This document shows, piece after piece, positions 42,282 through 54,292 of a stretch of 64,000 nucleotides of DNA; position 1 is the stretch's first letter; each line of letters begins with the position of its first letter. Both the position numbers and the translations under genes were made by a program. The notes beneath the pieces were generated by a model, which ran no database searches, was not told the DNA's origin, and saw only the letters and a program-made list of their open reading frames with translations. The DNA comes from Nonomuraea wenchangensis. Lineage in GTDB: Bacteria > Actinomycetota > Actinomycetes > Streptosporangiales > Streptosporangiaceae. The stretch spans positions 434,001 through 498,000 of the forward strand of contig NZ_FOHX01000001.1 of the NCBI RefSeq assembly GCF_900111685.1. Reading direction: 5' to 3'.

Positions 42282-43377
42282 GGCTCATGACCTCGCAAAA
42301 CTCGTCGAAAAGGTAGGCGGCATCGTGCGGGCCCGCCGCGGCCTCCGGGTGGTACTGGACGCTGAAGGCGCTGCCGTCGAGCAGGCGCAGCCCCTCCACG
42401 CAGCGGTCGTTGAGGTTGACGTGACTGACCTCGGCCTGGCCGTACGGAGTGTCGAACGGCCCGTCGAGCGGCGCGTCCACCGCGAACCCGTGGTTGTGCG
42501 CGGAGATCTCGACCTTGCCGGTGCGTACGTCCTGTACCGGCTGGTTGACGCCGCGGTGGCCGTAGCGCAGCTTGTAGGTGGACAGCCCGAGCGCCCGGCC
42601 GAAGATTTGGTTGCCGAAGCAGATGCCGAAGAACGGCACCTTCGCCTCCAGCACCCGGCGCAGCGTCGTGACGTCCACGGTGGCGGGGTCGCCGGGGCCG
42701 TTGGACAGGAACACCCCGTCCGGCTCCACGGCCATGATCTGCTCGAAGGTGGCGTCGGCGGGCAGCACGTGCACCTCGCAGCCGCGCTCGGCCATGCGCT
42801 GCGCGGTCATGCCCTTGATGCCGAGGTCGACGGCGGCGACCGTGAACCGTTTGCCGCCGACCGCGGGCACGACGTACGGCTCGGTCGTGGCGACCTCGCC
42901 GGCGAGGGCGGCGCCCTCCATGCGCGGCGCCTGCCTGACCCGCTCGGCCAGCTCCTCGACCGGCGCGGCGGGGGCGGTGAAGATGCCCGCCCGCATGGCG
43001 CCGCGCTCGCGCAGGTGGCGGGTCAGTGCGCGGGTGCCGGGGATCGCGATGCCGACGACGCCCTGCTCCTTGAGGTAGTCGTCCAGCGAGCGGTTGGCCC
43101 GCCAGCTGGAGACGACCCGCGACGGCTCGCGTATGACGTAGCCGGCGACCCAGACGCGGCGGGACTCGGGGTCCTCGTCGTTGATGCCGGTGTTGCCGAT
43201 GTGCGGCGCGGTCATGGCGACGATCTGCCGGTGGTAGGAGGGGTCGGTGAGGGTCTCCTGGTAGCCGGTCATGCCGGTGTTGAAGACCATCTCGCCGAAC
43301 GTCTCGCCTTCGGCTCCGTAGGCGCTTCCGTGGAAGACGCGGCCGTCTTCCAGAACGAGCACGGCGGGCGTGTTCAA
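42268..43377 (-). CDS. carA: Carbamoyl-phosphate synthase small chain
   Basis: A 369-residue glutamine amidotransferase subunit. The N-terminal CPSase domain begins [19 protein letters not shown]; the class I GATase nucleophile is in [16 protein letters not shown], and the His-Glu pair is in [13 protein letters not shown]. The start is a TTG whose last two bases overlap the pyrC stop (TTGA, 43374-43377). Confidence 0.95.
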
Positions 43378-44659
43378 ACCAGCTTCCCTTCGAGTACGGT
43401 CGGCCTGCCCCGCAGGAACGTGGCGACCACCCTGCCGGGCAGCGTCATGCCCTCGTAGGGGGTGTTCCTGCTCTTGGACGCGAAGGCGGAGGGATCCACC
43501 ACGGTCCGCGCGGACGGGTCGTACAGCGTGATGTTGGCCGGAGCGCCTTCCTCCAGCGGCTGTCCCTGGCCGGTGAGCCGCCCGATGCGCGCGGGCACGA
43601 CGCTCATGCGCTGGGCGACGCCCGCCCAGTCGAGCAGCCCGGTCTCCACCATGGACTCCTGGACGACGCTGAGCGCGGTCTCCAGGCCGACCATGCCCAT
43701 GGCCGCCGCCGACCACTCGGTCTCCTTGTCCTCGACCGGGTGGGGCGCGTGGTCGGTGGCGACGATGTCGATCGTGCCGTCGGCCAGCGCGGCGCGCAGC
43801 GCCTCGACGTCGGCGCGGGTGCGGAGCGGCGGGTTGACCTTGTAGATGGGGTTGTAGGCGCCCACCGGGGAGTCCTCGACGAGGTCGTCGGTGAGCAGCA
43901 GGTGGTGGGGGGTCACCTCGGCGGTGACGTCCCAGCCCTTGGACTTGGCCCAGCGGAGGATCTCGACGGACCCGGCCGTGGAGACGTGGCAGACGTGCAG
44001 GCGGGAGCCGACGTGGGCGGCCAGCAGGCAGTCGCGGGCGATGATCGCCTCCTCGGCGACCGCGGGCCAGCCGGTCAGGCCGAGCCGGCCGGAGACGACG
44101 CCCTCGTTCATCTGGGCGCCCTGGGTCAGGCGCGGCTCCTGGGCGTGCTGGGCGACGACGCCGTCGAACGCCTTGACGTACTCCAGGGCGCGGCGCATGA
44201 GGACCGCGTCGTCCACGCAGCGGCCGTCGTCGGAGAAGACCCGCACCCGGGCCGCCGAGTCGGCCATCGCGCCGAGCTCGGCGAGCTGGCGGCCCTCCAG
44301 TCCGACGGTGACGGCCCCGACCGGGTGCACGTCGCAGTGGCCGAACTCGCGGCCGAGCCGCCACACCTGCTCGACCACGCCCGCCGTGTCGGCGACGGGC
44401 GAGGTGTTGGCCATGGCGTGCACGGCGGTGTAGCCGCCGCGGGCGGCGGAGCGGGTGCCGGTCTGCACGGTCTCGGCGTCCTCGCGGCCGGGCTCGCGCA
44501 GGTGGGTGTGCAGGTCGACCAGGCCGGGCAGCGCGACGGCGCCCCCGCCGTCGATCTCCTCGCCGCCGCTCAGCCCCTGGCCGATCTCGGCGATGACGCC
44601 CTGGTCGATCCTGAGGTCGGCGGGCTCGCCGCCGAGGATCCTGACGTTCTTGACGACGA

Positions 44660-44663
<4 letters not shown>
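43374..44663 (-). CDS. pyrC: Dihydroorotase
   Basis: A 429-residue amidohydrolase that cyclises carbamoyl-aspartate. Zinc ligands: [22 protein letters not shown] and [13 protein letters not shown]. Full length for a class I (multifunctional-type) enzyme. The ATG at 44663 overlaps the pyrB stop (ATGA). Confidence 0.95.
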
Positions 44664-47625
<2,962 letters not shown>

Positions 47626-47687
47626 TCACGCCGGCGCGGACGACGCCGCCGACCGGCACGCTTTCGCGGGGGCAGGAGGTGGGGCGG

Positions 47688-49112
47688 ATGACGCCGGTCG
47701 GGCGGCTCTTCCGCACCAAGCCCACCGAGCGGATCGTGGCCGAGGGCGGTCACGGCGAGGGCGGCGAGCTGCGGCGGACGATGTCGCTGTGGCAGCTCAC
47801 GCTGTTCAGCGTGGGCGCGACGCTCGGCACCGGCATCTTCGTCATCCTCGGGCAGGCGGTGCCCAAGGCGGGCCCGGCCGTGGTGCTGTCGTTCGTGCTG
47901 GCGGCGTTCACGGCGCTGCTGTCGGCCCTGTCGTACGCGGAGCTGGCCGGGACGATCCCGGTGGCCGGCTCGTCTTACTCGTACGCGTACGCGACGATGG
48001 GCGAGCTGGTGGCCTGGGTGTGCGGCTGGTGCCTGATGCTGGAGTACGCCGTGTCCGTGGCGGCCGTGGCCGTCGGGTGGGGCGACTACCTCAACGCGTT
48101 CCTGCGCTCGCTGGCCGGCTTCGAGCTGCCGGCGGCGATCAGCCGCTCCCCCGGCCAGGACGGCGGCCTGGTCAACCTCCCCGCGATCCTCATCGTGGTG
48201 CTGGCGACCTGGCTGCTGCTGCACGGGGCGTCGGAGAGCGCGCGGGCGAACGCCGTCTTCGTGCTGATCAAGGTGGCGGTGCTGCTGTTCTTCTGCGCGG
48301 TGGCGTTCACGGCCTTCAACGTGGGCTACCTGACGCCGTTCGCGCCGCTGGGGGTGGCGGGGGTGACCGCGGCGGCCTCGCAGGTGTTCTTCTCCTACAT
48401 CGGCTTCGACGCGGCCTCCACGGCCGGCGAGGAGGCGCGGAACCCGCGGCGCGACCTGCCGCTGGCGATCATCCTGTCGCTGGCCGTCGTGACCGCCGTG
48501 TACGTGCTGGTGGCGGTGGCCTCCGTGGGGGCCAGGCCGTGGACGGAGTTCCACCCGGAGAGCTCGGAGGCGAGCCTGTCGGCCATCGCGGACCTGGCCG
48601 CGGGAGCGACCTGGCCGGGGCTGATCGTCTCGTTCGGCGCGGTCGTGGCCATCGCCAGCGTCGTGCTGACCGTCCTCTACGGGCAGACCCGCATCCTGTT
48701 CGCGATGTCGCGCGACGGGCTCGTGCCGCGCGTGTTCCAGCGGGTGGACCCGCGCCGGCAGGTGCCGGTCGCCAACACCCTCATCGTGGCCGTGTTCGTG
48801 TCGGTGCTGGCCGGGCTGGTGCCTCTGGGGCAGCTCGCCGAGGCCACCAGCATCGGCACGCTGTTCGCGTTCGCGCTGGTCAACGTGGGCGTGGTGGTGC
48901 TGCGGCGGCGCCGGCCCGACCTGCCGCGCGGTTTCCGGGTGCCGTTCTTCCCGCTCACGCCGGTGCTGGGGGCCGTCATGTGCGTGCTGGTGATGGCAGG
49001 GCTGGCCGGGGTGACCTGGGCGGCGTTCGGGCTGTGGATGGCCGTCGGGCTGGCCTGCTACTTCCTGTACGGCTTCCGCCGCTCACGGCTGAACACCGAG
49101 GTGGAGCGATGA
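47688..49112 (+). CDS. APC-superfamily permease, cationic amino acid transporter type
   Basis: A 474-residue protein with about 12 membrane helices. The first helix region MSLWQLTLFSVGATLGTGIF has the APC glycine motif, and IGFDAASTAGEEARNPRRDLP is characteristic of the cationic amino acid transporter (CAT) group. AGGAGGT 8 nt before the ATG fixes the start. It lies 125 nt after arginine deiminase, so arginine uptake is plausible. Confidence 0.85.
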   Translation: MTPVGRLFRTKPTERIVAEGGHGEGGELRRTMSLWQLTLFSVGATLGTGIFVILGQAVPKAGPAVVLSFVLAAFTALLSALSYAELAGTIPVAGSSYSYAYATMGELVAWVCGWCLMLEYAVSVAAVAVGWGDYLNAFLRSLAGFELPAAISRSPGQDGGLVNLPAILIVVLATWLLLHGASESARANAVFVLIKVAVLLFFCAVAFTAFNVGYLTPFAPLGVAGVTAAASQVFFSYIGFDAASTAGEEARNPRRDLPLAIILSLAVVTAVYVLVAVASVGARPWTEFHPESSEASLSAIADLAAGATWPGLIVSFGAVVAIASVVLTVLYGQTRILFAMSRDGLVPRVFQRVDPRRQVPVANTLIVAVFVSVLAGLVPLGQLAEATSIGTLFAFALVNVGVVVLRRRRPDLPRGFRVPFFPLTPVLGAVMCVLVMAGLAGVTWAAFGLWMAVGLACYFLYGFRRSRLNTEVER

Positions 49113-49975
49113 GGCTGGGGGAACTGCTCGCGGGGTACGTGCCGGGGCCGCGCGGCCGGGACGGGCTGGCGCTGGCGCTGCTGCTGCGGCGGCGGGCCGG
49201 CGCCCGCCTGACGGTCGCGTACGTGCGCCCGCCCGTCTGGTCGCCCCCGGGCCCGGCGCGGGCGGAGGACGGCGCCTGGCGGGCGTACCTGGCCGAGCAG
49301 GCCGACGCCGCGCTCGCCGAGGCCCGCGAGCTGGCGGGCGAGGAGGCCGGGTACGTCGTCCACCCCGGCAGGCACAGCGGGCGCGGGCTGGTGGAGCTGG
49401 CGCGCAGGCGCTCGGCCGACGTCGTGGTGATCGGCCCGGCCCCCGGCGGCGCCAGGGGGCGCATCTCCGTCGGCAGCACGGCCGACCAGCTCCTGCACGC
49501 CTCGTCCGTGCCCGTCCTGCTCGCCCCGCGCGGGTACGGCGACGAGCCGCCATCCGACTTCGACCGGCTCACCGTCGCCTACCGGCGCGGCCCCGGCTGC
49601 GACGCCGCGGTCAAGGACGCCGCCCGCACGGCGGTGGCGCTCGGCCTGCCGATGCGGCTGGTGACGCTGGTCGTCGGCCCCGCCCGGCGGGTGCGGGCCG
49701 AGGAGGACATGCTGGCACGGCTGCGCGAGCAGGCCGCGGCCGATCTGCGCGCGGCGGCCCGCGGTCAGGCCCGGCGGCTGCGCGTGGAGGTCGAGGTGCT
49801 GGAGGGCAGAACGGTCGCGCAGGCGCTCGGCGCGGCCTCGTGGCTGCCCGGCGAGATGATCATATGCGCTTCGAGCGACACCGGGCCACTTCGCCGGGTG
49901 TTCCTGGGTGACACCTCACTGAAGATCGTACGAGCCTCGACGCGCCCTGTCATGATTCTCACGCGGCAGCCCTAA
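49109..49975 (+). CDS. Tandem-domain universal stress protein
   Basis: A 288-residue protein made of two UspA domains. The nucleotide-binding glycine motif is visible in domain 1 (VVIGPAPGGARGRISVGSTA) and in reduced form in domain 2 (GPLRRVFLGDTSLKIVRAS). It overlaps the permease stop by 4 nt (ATGA), so the two are translationally coupled; a USP domain fused or coupled to a permease often modulates transport. Confidence 0.85.
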   Translation: MRLGELLAGYVPGPRGRDGLALALLLRRRAGARLTVAYVRPPVWSPPGPARAEDGAWRAYLAEQADAALAEARELAGEEAGYVVHPGRHSGRGLVELARRRSADVVVIGPAPGGARGRISVGSTADQLLHASSVPVLLAPRGYGDEPPSDFDRLTVAYRRGPGCDAAVKDAARTAVALGLPMRLVTLVVGPARRVRAEEDMLARLREQAAADLRAAARGQARRLRVEVEVLEGRTVAQALGAASWLPGEMIICASSDTGPLRRVFLGDTSLKIVRASTRPVMILTRQP

Positions 49976-50086
49976 TCTGGGCACACTCATGGGCATTCTG
50001 TGACAAAGTAGTGTTACCTCTGGGACATGAGGGGCGTTTGCGGCGATCCATACCGGACCGGATTCGGCATCTTTTTTCCAATCAGC

Positions 50087-50127
50087 TTGACCTTCGGCGT
50101 CCACCCCTTTACCGTCACTGTGCGTAA
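50087..50127 (+). promoter_or_regulatory. bldD promoter with a BldD box over the start site
   Basis: TTGACC (50087-50092), a 17-nt spacer and TACCGT (50110-50115) form a good housekeeping promoter. Immediately after, 50115-50127 reads TCACTGTGCGTAA, which matches the known BldD operator TNACNC(A/T)GNGTNA except at one position. The box would cover the start of transcription, as expected for autorepression. The rest of the 301-nt gap 49976-50276 holds nothing else I can support. Confidence 0.7.
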
Positions 50128-50276
50128 CCACACCTCGCGGCCTTCTGGGGTAAACCCAGAGCCATGGCTACCGATGGTGCCGAGCCTGGCACCAGACCCC
50201 CCGGTGGCTGGGGCATATGCCGCAAGGGAGCACAATCTACTGAGAGCGATACATACGAGAGCCGGGGGGCCACACG

Positions 50277-50771
50277 ATGCCGTCTGAGTACGCAAAGTCG
50301 CTGGGTGCACGACTTCGCGCCATCCGTACCCAGCAGGGCCTGTCCCTGCATGGAGTCGAGGAGAAGTCGCGTGGCAGGTGGAAAGCCGTGGTCGTGGGCT
50401 CGTACGAGCGTGGCGACCGCGCGGTCACGGTGCAGAAGCTTGCCGAGCTTGCCGACTTCTACGGGGTGCCCGTCTCGGAGCTGCTGCCGGGTGGGGCCGC
50501 GCCCAGCCCGCTGGGGCCGACACCCAAGCTTGTGATCGACCTGGAGCGGCTGGCGACGCTGCCGAAGGAGAAGGCCGGGGCGCTGGCGCGTTACGCCGCC
50601 ACCATCCAGAGCCAGCGTGGCGACTACAACGGCAAGGTGCTGTCCATCCGCCAGGAGGACCTGCGCTCCCTCGCCGTGATCTATGACAAGTCGCCGAGCG
50701 AACTGACCGAGGAGCTCATCAGCTGGGGCGTCCTGGACGCGGAGGCCCGCAGGGCCGTCGAGTCCTTCTGA
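50277..50771 (+). CDS. bldD: Developmental master regulator BldD
   Basis: A 164-residue repressor of sporulation genes. The N-terminal XRE-type helix-turn-helix (LGARLRAIRTQQGLSLHGVE, then VVGSYERGDRAVTVQKLAEL) binds DNA. The C-terminal domain carries the cyclic di-GMP motif RGD-x8-RQED (in QSQRGDYNGKVLSIRQEDL), which drives tetramer assembly on c-di-GMP. In Streptomyces bldD lies between nusB and pyrR; here it is 4 kb from pyrR and on the opposite strand. Confidence 0.96.
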   Translation: MPSEYAKSLGARLRAIRTQQGLSLHGVEEKSRGRWKAVVVGSYERGDRAVTVQKLAELADFYGVPVSELLPGGAAPSPLGPTPKLVIDLERLATLPKEKAGALARYAATIQSQRGDYNGKVLSIRQEDLRSLAVIYDKSPSELTEELISWGVLDAEARRAVESF

Positions 50772-50832
50772 CCCCGCGCGGTCGCCCCGCCCCATCGGGG
50801 CCGGCCCCCGGCCGTTTGACCCTTCACCCTTG

Positions 50833-50860
50833 AGGAGCCCGCCACGCCCGGCGGGCTCCT
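50833..50860 (+). terminator. Terminator of bldD
   Basis: A perfect 11-bp stem (50833-50843 with 50850-50860, 6-nt loop) followed by a T-containing stretch, 62 nt after the bldD stop. Downstream, 50870-50920 holds short CCGGCCCATCT-type direct repeats of no clear meaning. Confidence 0.85.
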
Positions 50861-50931
50861 TCGCATTTTCCGGCCTTTCTCCTTTTCCGGCCCATCTCCG
50901 GCCCATCTCCGGCTCCGGAGGTAAAGAGTCC

Positions 50932-50960
50932 TGGACGCGGAGCGTAATCGCATGGATACT
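50932..50960 (+). promoter_or_regulatory. Candidate promoter of the small secreted protein gene
   Basis: TGGACG (50932-50937), a 17-nt spacer and GATACT (50955-50960) resemble a sigma-70 promoter, leaving a leader of about 107 nt before the ATG at 51074. The -35 match is modest. Confidence 0.4.
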
Positions 50961-51073
50961 CTTCGTGTCAGGCCCTTTCGCCCCCGGGACCGCACTCCGC
51001 AAGCACCGCATTCGCCGGCGTGTCTCGTGCTGCCAGGACCGCGTCCACCGGGGGTTCGCAAGAAGGAGAATGT

Positions 51074-51436
51074 ATGCAGGTCAAGAAGCTCCTGACCCTC
51101 CCCGTCACCCTCCTCGCGGCGGGCGCGTGCGTGGCCACCGTCGCCGTGGCCAGCACCTCGACCGCCTCCGCCGCCACCGAGACCCGCAAGTCGGCGCTGC
51201 CCCCGGGCTACCAGCTCGTCACGCTGCCCAACGCCAACGTCCCCAACTTCCAGCGCCGCACGCTGTACTGCCCCGGCAGCAAGAGAGTCCTCGGCGGTGG
51301 CGCCGAGGCCCGGGGCAACGGGGCGATCCTGGTCGGCTCGTTCCCCACCGACGACGGGCGCGGCTGGATCGGCATCGGGCGCCAGATCGGCTACAACGAC
51401 GTCGGCATCAGCGTCTTCGCGATCTGCGCCGACTAA
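51074..51436 (+). CDS. Small secreted protein
   Basis: A 120-residue protein with a clear Sec signal peptide: basic MQVKKLL, a hydrophobic core, then a small-residue cleavage region (STASA-AT, near residue 35). The mature part of about 85 residues has two cysteines, in LYCPGSKRVLGGGAEA and in the C-terminal FAICAD, able to form one disulfide. The CPxGKRVLGGGA motif recurs in actinomycete secreted proteins of unknown function. AAGGAG lies 6 nt before the chosen ATG. Confidence 0.75.
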   Translation: MQVKKLLTLPVTLLAAGACVATVAVASTSTASAATETRKSALPPGYQLVTLPNANVPNFQRRTLYCPGSKRVLGGGAEARGNGAILVGSFPTDDGRGWIGIGRQIGYNDVGISVFAICAD

Positions 51437-51452
51437 CGGGGGTCAGGTAGCC

Positions 51453-51505
51453 GAGCGCTTCCCGCCAGGGCCCGCACCCGACCGGCCCTCGGCCGGGAAG
51501 CGCTC
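51453..51505 (+). terminator. Long hairpin terminator after the secreted protein gene
   Basis: A perfect 12-bp outer stem (51453-51464 with 51494-51505) with further internal pairing, 17 nt after the stop. It is the strongest hairpin in this part of the window. Confidence 0.8.
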
Positions 51506-51579
51506 ACCATCTCGACCCGCCCCCCGCCTCCCGGCCCCGCACCATGAACCGCTCACCCCGCAAGCCCCGTTAGCGCCGC

Positions 51580-51759
51580 AGGCCGTGAGCCCTGTGAGCC
51601 CCGTGAGCGCCGGAGCGCCGCAGACCGCAAGCGCCGTGAGCCCGCGAGCCCCCTAGCCCCCTGAGCCCCGCGAACCGCGGAAGCCCGGCGAGCGTATGTG
51701 AGGGCGTGAATTGGCGTGTGAGGGCGCGTCAGTTGGCGTGCGCGAGGGCGTGAGTTGGT
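51580..51759. repeat. Degenerate repeats in a non-coding gap
   Basis: The gap 51506-51914 has no supported gene. From about 51580 to 51665 there is a run of imperfect GTGAGCCCC/AGCGCCG elements, followed by three diverged 22-bp units (51694-51715, 51716-51737, 51738-51759), each containing GAGGGCG and TTGG. They are not spaced like CRISPR repeats. Confidence 0.55.
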
Positions 51760-51914
51760 GGGGGGTGGATTGGCAGGGCGCGGCTGGGTGGCGCGCGGCC
51801 GGGCGGGCGTTCTGGGCGTGCGGGAAGAATCCGCCGGACCGCTGACGGGCCTGGCGATCAGGCCGTCCCACGCGTCCCCTCGTCACCGTCACCGTCGGCG
51901 GCGGGATCAGGTAG

Positions 51915-52361
51915 TCAGCCGGCGAGGGGGACGTTCAGTGGTAGTTGGGGCTGGACGGGAACCCCCAGCAGATCCTCGACGGTGGACACGAACGTGTCGG
52001 CCTCGGCCAGGATCTCGTCGGCGTCGGCCGCGCTGATCCGGCTGGTCATGCCGGCCTCCGCGGCGGCCCGCTTGGCCGCGGTCACCGAGAAGTAGGCGGC
52101 CCACTCGGTCAGGTGCGGCTCCGCCTCGGGCAGCAAATCCCACGCGCTGCGCAGCTTGCGCCTGCGGCTCTCGCCGGGACGGGGACGGGCGGCGAGCATC
52201 GCCGCGGCCGCTCTCAGGGCCGCCAGGTGCGCGGCCACGTATCGGGAAGCCGGGGTGCGAGCGGCGCTCGCCTCCGCCAGGCTGGAACGTGCGTCGGCCA
52301 GGTGTGCCCGGACCGCGGGCGACAACCGGGGCCCGGGCGTGTCTCTCGGCCTTGGTGCCAT
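51915..52361 (-). CDS. SAV_6107-like HEPN-domain protein
   Basis: A 148-residue all-helical protein that I place in the SAV_6107-type HEPN family from overall resemblance (SRYVAAHLAALRAAAAMLAA, WDLLPEAEPHLTEWAAYFS). HEPN proteins include RNases and nucleotide-binding partners of toxin systems, but the catalytic Rx4-6H motif is not evident here. GAGGAGG 8 nt before the ATG at 52361 fixes the start. A LexA-type promoter about 260 nt upstream reads towards it. Its role is unknown. Confidence 0.68.
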   Translation of the reverse strand: MAPRPRDTPGPRLSPAVRAHLADARSSLAEASAARTPASRYVAAHLAALRAAAAMLAARPRPGESRRRKLRSAWDLLPEAEPHLTEWAAYFSVTAAKRAAAEAGMTSRISAADADEILAEADTFVSTVEDLLGVPVQPQLPLNVPLAG

Positions 52362-52627
52362 CTTGCGCGCCTCCTCGAAATCGTGGGCGGCTGCCGGCAT
52401 CTCCACCGGTGATGTCAACGCTCTCAGACCCCACCGACATTTCCGCCGGGCCGGCCGGACGAGGAGCTTCCCCTCTCCCCGTCCGGCCAGGACACGCCCG
52501 TTCGTCTCCGCCGACGACGAGGACGTGGCCTTCGCCCGTGGAGCCTGGCCGCGGGTCGCGCTTGGGGAAGCGATCACCCGCGACCAGGTCCGCGTGACGC
52601 TGAGCCGCGAGCCCCACCGTCACTAGG

Positions 52628-52684
52628 TCGAACATAATTTCGATCACCCTCTGATGTCAACCGGTTCCACGAACACAGGTTCGA
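52628..52684 (-). promoter_or_regulatory. SOS promoter with two LexA boxes
   Basis: On the minus strand TTGACA (52655-52660), a 17-nt spacer and TTATGT (52632-52637) make a near-consensus promoter. Two SOS boxes flank and cover it: 52628-52643 TCGAAATTATGTTCGA over the -10, and 52669-52684 TCGAACCTGTGTTCGT upstream of the -35. Each differs from TCGAAC-N4-GTTCGA at one base. The transcript would run through a leader of about 260 nt to the HEPN gene. That leader, 52362-52620, holds no gene I can support. Confidence 0.75.
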
Positions 52685-52802
52685 TGACCTTGGAGCAATG
52701 CAGCTCGGAAGCAGGAAAGCCGCCGTCGCGACGGCGTGTCGCGGCGGCGGCTGCTTCTCGTGGCCCCCTCCCCGGCGGGAGGCGGGCGGGAGACGGGTGG
52801 CG

Positions 52803-52994
52803 TCAGGTGGCGGAGATGGCCCCCGAGGGACACAGGTTGACGGCCCGCCGCACGGCGTCCTCCTGCTCCGCGGGCACCTCGCGCCGCAGGACCAGCACCG
52901 TGCCCTCGTCCTCGCTCTGGTCGAACAGCTCCGGCGCCGTCAGCGCGCACATGCCGGCCCCGATGCACACGGTCGTGTCTGCCTTGATTTCCAT
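52803..52994 (-). CDS. [3Fe-4S] ferredoxin, P450 partner type
   Basis: A 63-residue ferredoxin with the three-cysteine pattern CIGAGMC ... CPSGAI expected for a [3Fe-4S] cluster; the usual fourth Cys is replaced. This type donates electrons to actinomycete P450s. It follows the P450 gene after 11 nt on the same strand, so the two are co-transcribed and form one redox pair. Confidence 0.92.
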   Translation of the reverse strand: MEIKADTTVCIGAGMCALTAPELFDQSEDEGTVLVLRREVPAEQEDAVRRAVNLCPSGAISAT

Positions 52995-53005
52995 GGTGAT
53001 GACCT

Positions 53006-54196
53006 TTACCAGGTGACAGGGAGGCGGTGCACTCCATAGATGCTCATGTCCGAGCGCATCGGCACCTCCTCCGGAGTTACGGCCAAGCGTAGGCCAGGGA
53101 AACGGCGCAGCAGCGCAGGGTAGGCGATGCGCATCTCGGCCCGTGCGAGCTGCTGGCCGAGGCACTGGTGGATGCCGTGCCCGAAGGTGAGATGGCCGGT
53201 CGCGGGCCGGGTGACGTCGAGGGTGTCGCCGCCGGGGAAGCGCTCCGGGTCGCGGTTGGCGGCGGGCAGGCTGATCGCGACCGTCTCCCCCGCCCTGACG
53301 AGGACGCCCTCGATCTCGACGTCCTCGACGGCGCACCTGAGCGGCCCCAGGTGGATGATCGTGAGGTAGCGCAGCAGCTCCTCGACGGCGGTCTCGGCGA
53401 TCGAGGGGTCGTCGCGGAGCGCGGCGAGCTGCGCGGGGTTGGTGAGCAGCGCGTACGTCCCGAGCCCGAGCATGTTGGCCGTGGTCTCGTGCCCGGCGAT
53501 GAGCAGCAGGAACCCGACCCCGGTCAGCTCCTCGTCGGTCAGCTCGCCGCCCTCGATCAGACCGCTCAGCAGGTCGTCGTCCGGCTTCTCGCGCTTGCGC
53601 TGGATGAGGTCGTGCAGGTAGGCCATGGTGCTGCCCACGGCGGCCAGCGCGTCCTCGGCCTTGGTCTCCAGGTTGAACAGGACCCTGGCGTCCTCCTGGA
53701 AGCGGGTGCGGTCCTCGTACGGGACGCCGAGCAGCTCGCAGATCACCAGCGAGGGGATGGGCAGCGCGAACGCCTCCACCAGGTCGGCGGGCGGCCCCGC
53801 GGCCTCCATGGCGTCCAGGTGCTCCTCGGTGATCTCGGCGATGCGCGGCTCCAGCGTCTTCATCCTGCGTACCGTGAACTGCCCGGTCAGCAGCCGGCGG
53901 TAGCGGGTGTGCTCGGGCGGGTCGGTACGCAGGAACATGCCGGGCGGCACCCGGAAGCCCTCCCGCTTGGCCAGCTCCATCCTGCCGGGGAGCGGCGGGT
54001 GCATCCCCTCCGGCCGGTTGGAGAAGCGCGGGTCGGCCAGCACCGCGCGGGCGGCGGCGTAGCCCGTGACGAGCCAGCCCAGGTGGCCGTCGGCGAAGGT
54101 CAGGCGGTGCACGGGAGCCTGGCGCCGTAGCTCGCCGAGCTCGTCGGGTGGGTCCAGCGGGCGCCGCCGGACCATGGGAAGGGTCAGATCGGACAT
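53006..54196 (-). CDS. Cytochrome P450
   Basis: A 396-residue soluble class I P450. The I-helix oxygen-activation motif is LLIAGHETTANM, the K-helix ExxR is in VEELLR, and the haem-binding loop is FGHGIHQCLGQQLARAE with the thiolate Cys. The family resembles CYP105/CYP107-type monooxygenases, but the substrate is unknown. A GGAG ribosome-binding site lies 8 nt before the ATG. It is divergent from a TetR gene with a palindrome between them. No biosynthetic cluster surrounds it. Confidence 0.92.
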   Translation of the reverse strand: MSDLTLPMVRRRPLDPPDELGELRRQAPVHRLTFADGHLGWLVTGYAAARAVLADPRFSNRPEGMHPPLPGRMELAKREGFRVPPGMFLRTDPPEHTRYRRLLTGQFTVRRMKTLEPRIAEITEEHLDAMEAAGPPADLVEAFALPIPSLVICELLGVPYEDRTRFQEDARVLFNLETKAEDALAAVGSTMAYLHDLIQRKREKPDDDLLSGLIEGGELTDEELTGVGFLLLIAGHETTANMLGLGTYALLTNPAQLAALRDDPSIAETAVEELLRYLTIIHLGPLRCAVEDVEIEGVLVRAGETVAISLPAANRDPERFPGGDTLDVTRPATGHLTFGHGIHQCLGQQLARAEMRIAYPALLRRFPGLRLAVTPEEVPMRSDMSIYGVHRLPVTW

Positions 54197-54214
54197 GCCT
54201 CGGCTCCTCTCCGG

Positions 54215-54255
54215 AACGTACTCCCAGAAAACCTCAATGATTGCAAAATTGCAAT
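54215..54255. promoter_or_regulatory. P450 -10 box and TetR-type operator palindrome
   Basis: The 16-bp palindrome 54240-54255 (ATTGCAA, 2-nt centre, TTGCAAT) lies in the 96-nt divergent gap between the P450 and TetR genes. TACGTT on the minus strand (54215-54220) is a likely P450 -10 box, placing the palindrome over its -35 region. The palindrome is AT-rich against a GC-rich background. Confidence 0.65.
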
Positions 54256-54292
54256 GAATGAAATAGAACTTCGCATGCAGTACAGTTCGGCC

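Noticed and set aside
51907..52647. A 246-codon minus-strand frame starting near the SOS promoter
   Set aside because: Most of it overlaps the HEPN gene in another frame and has shadow-type composition; only its first codons (from a possible leaderless GTG at 52623) are of any interest, as noted in the findings.
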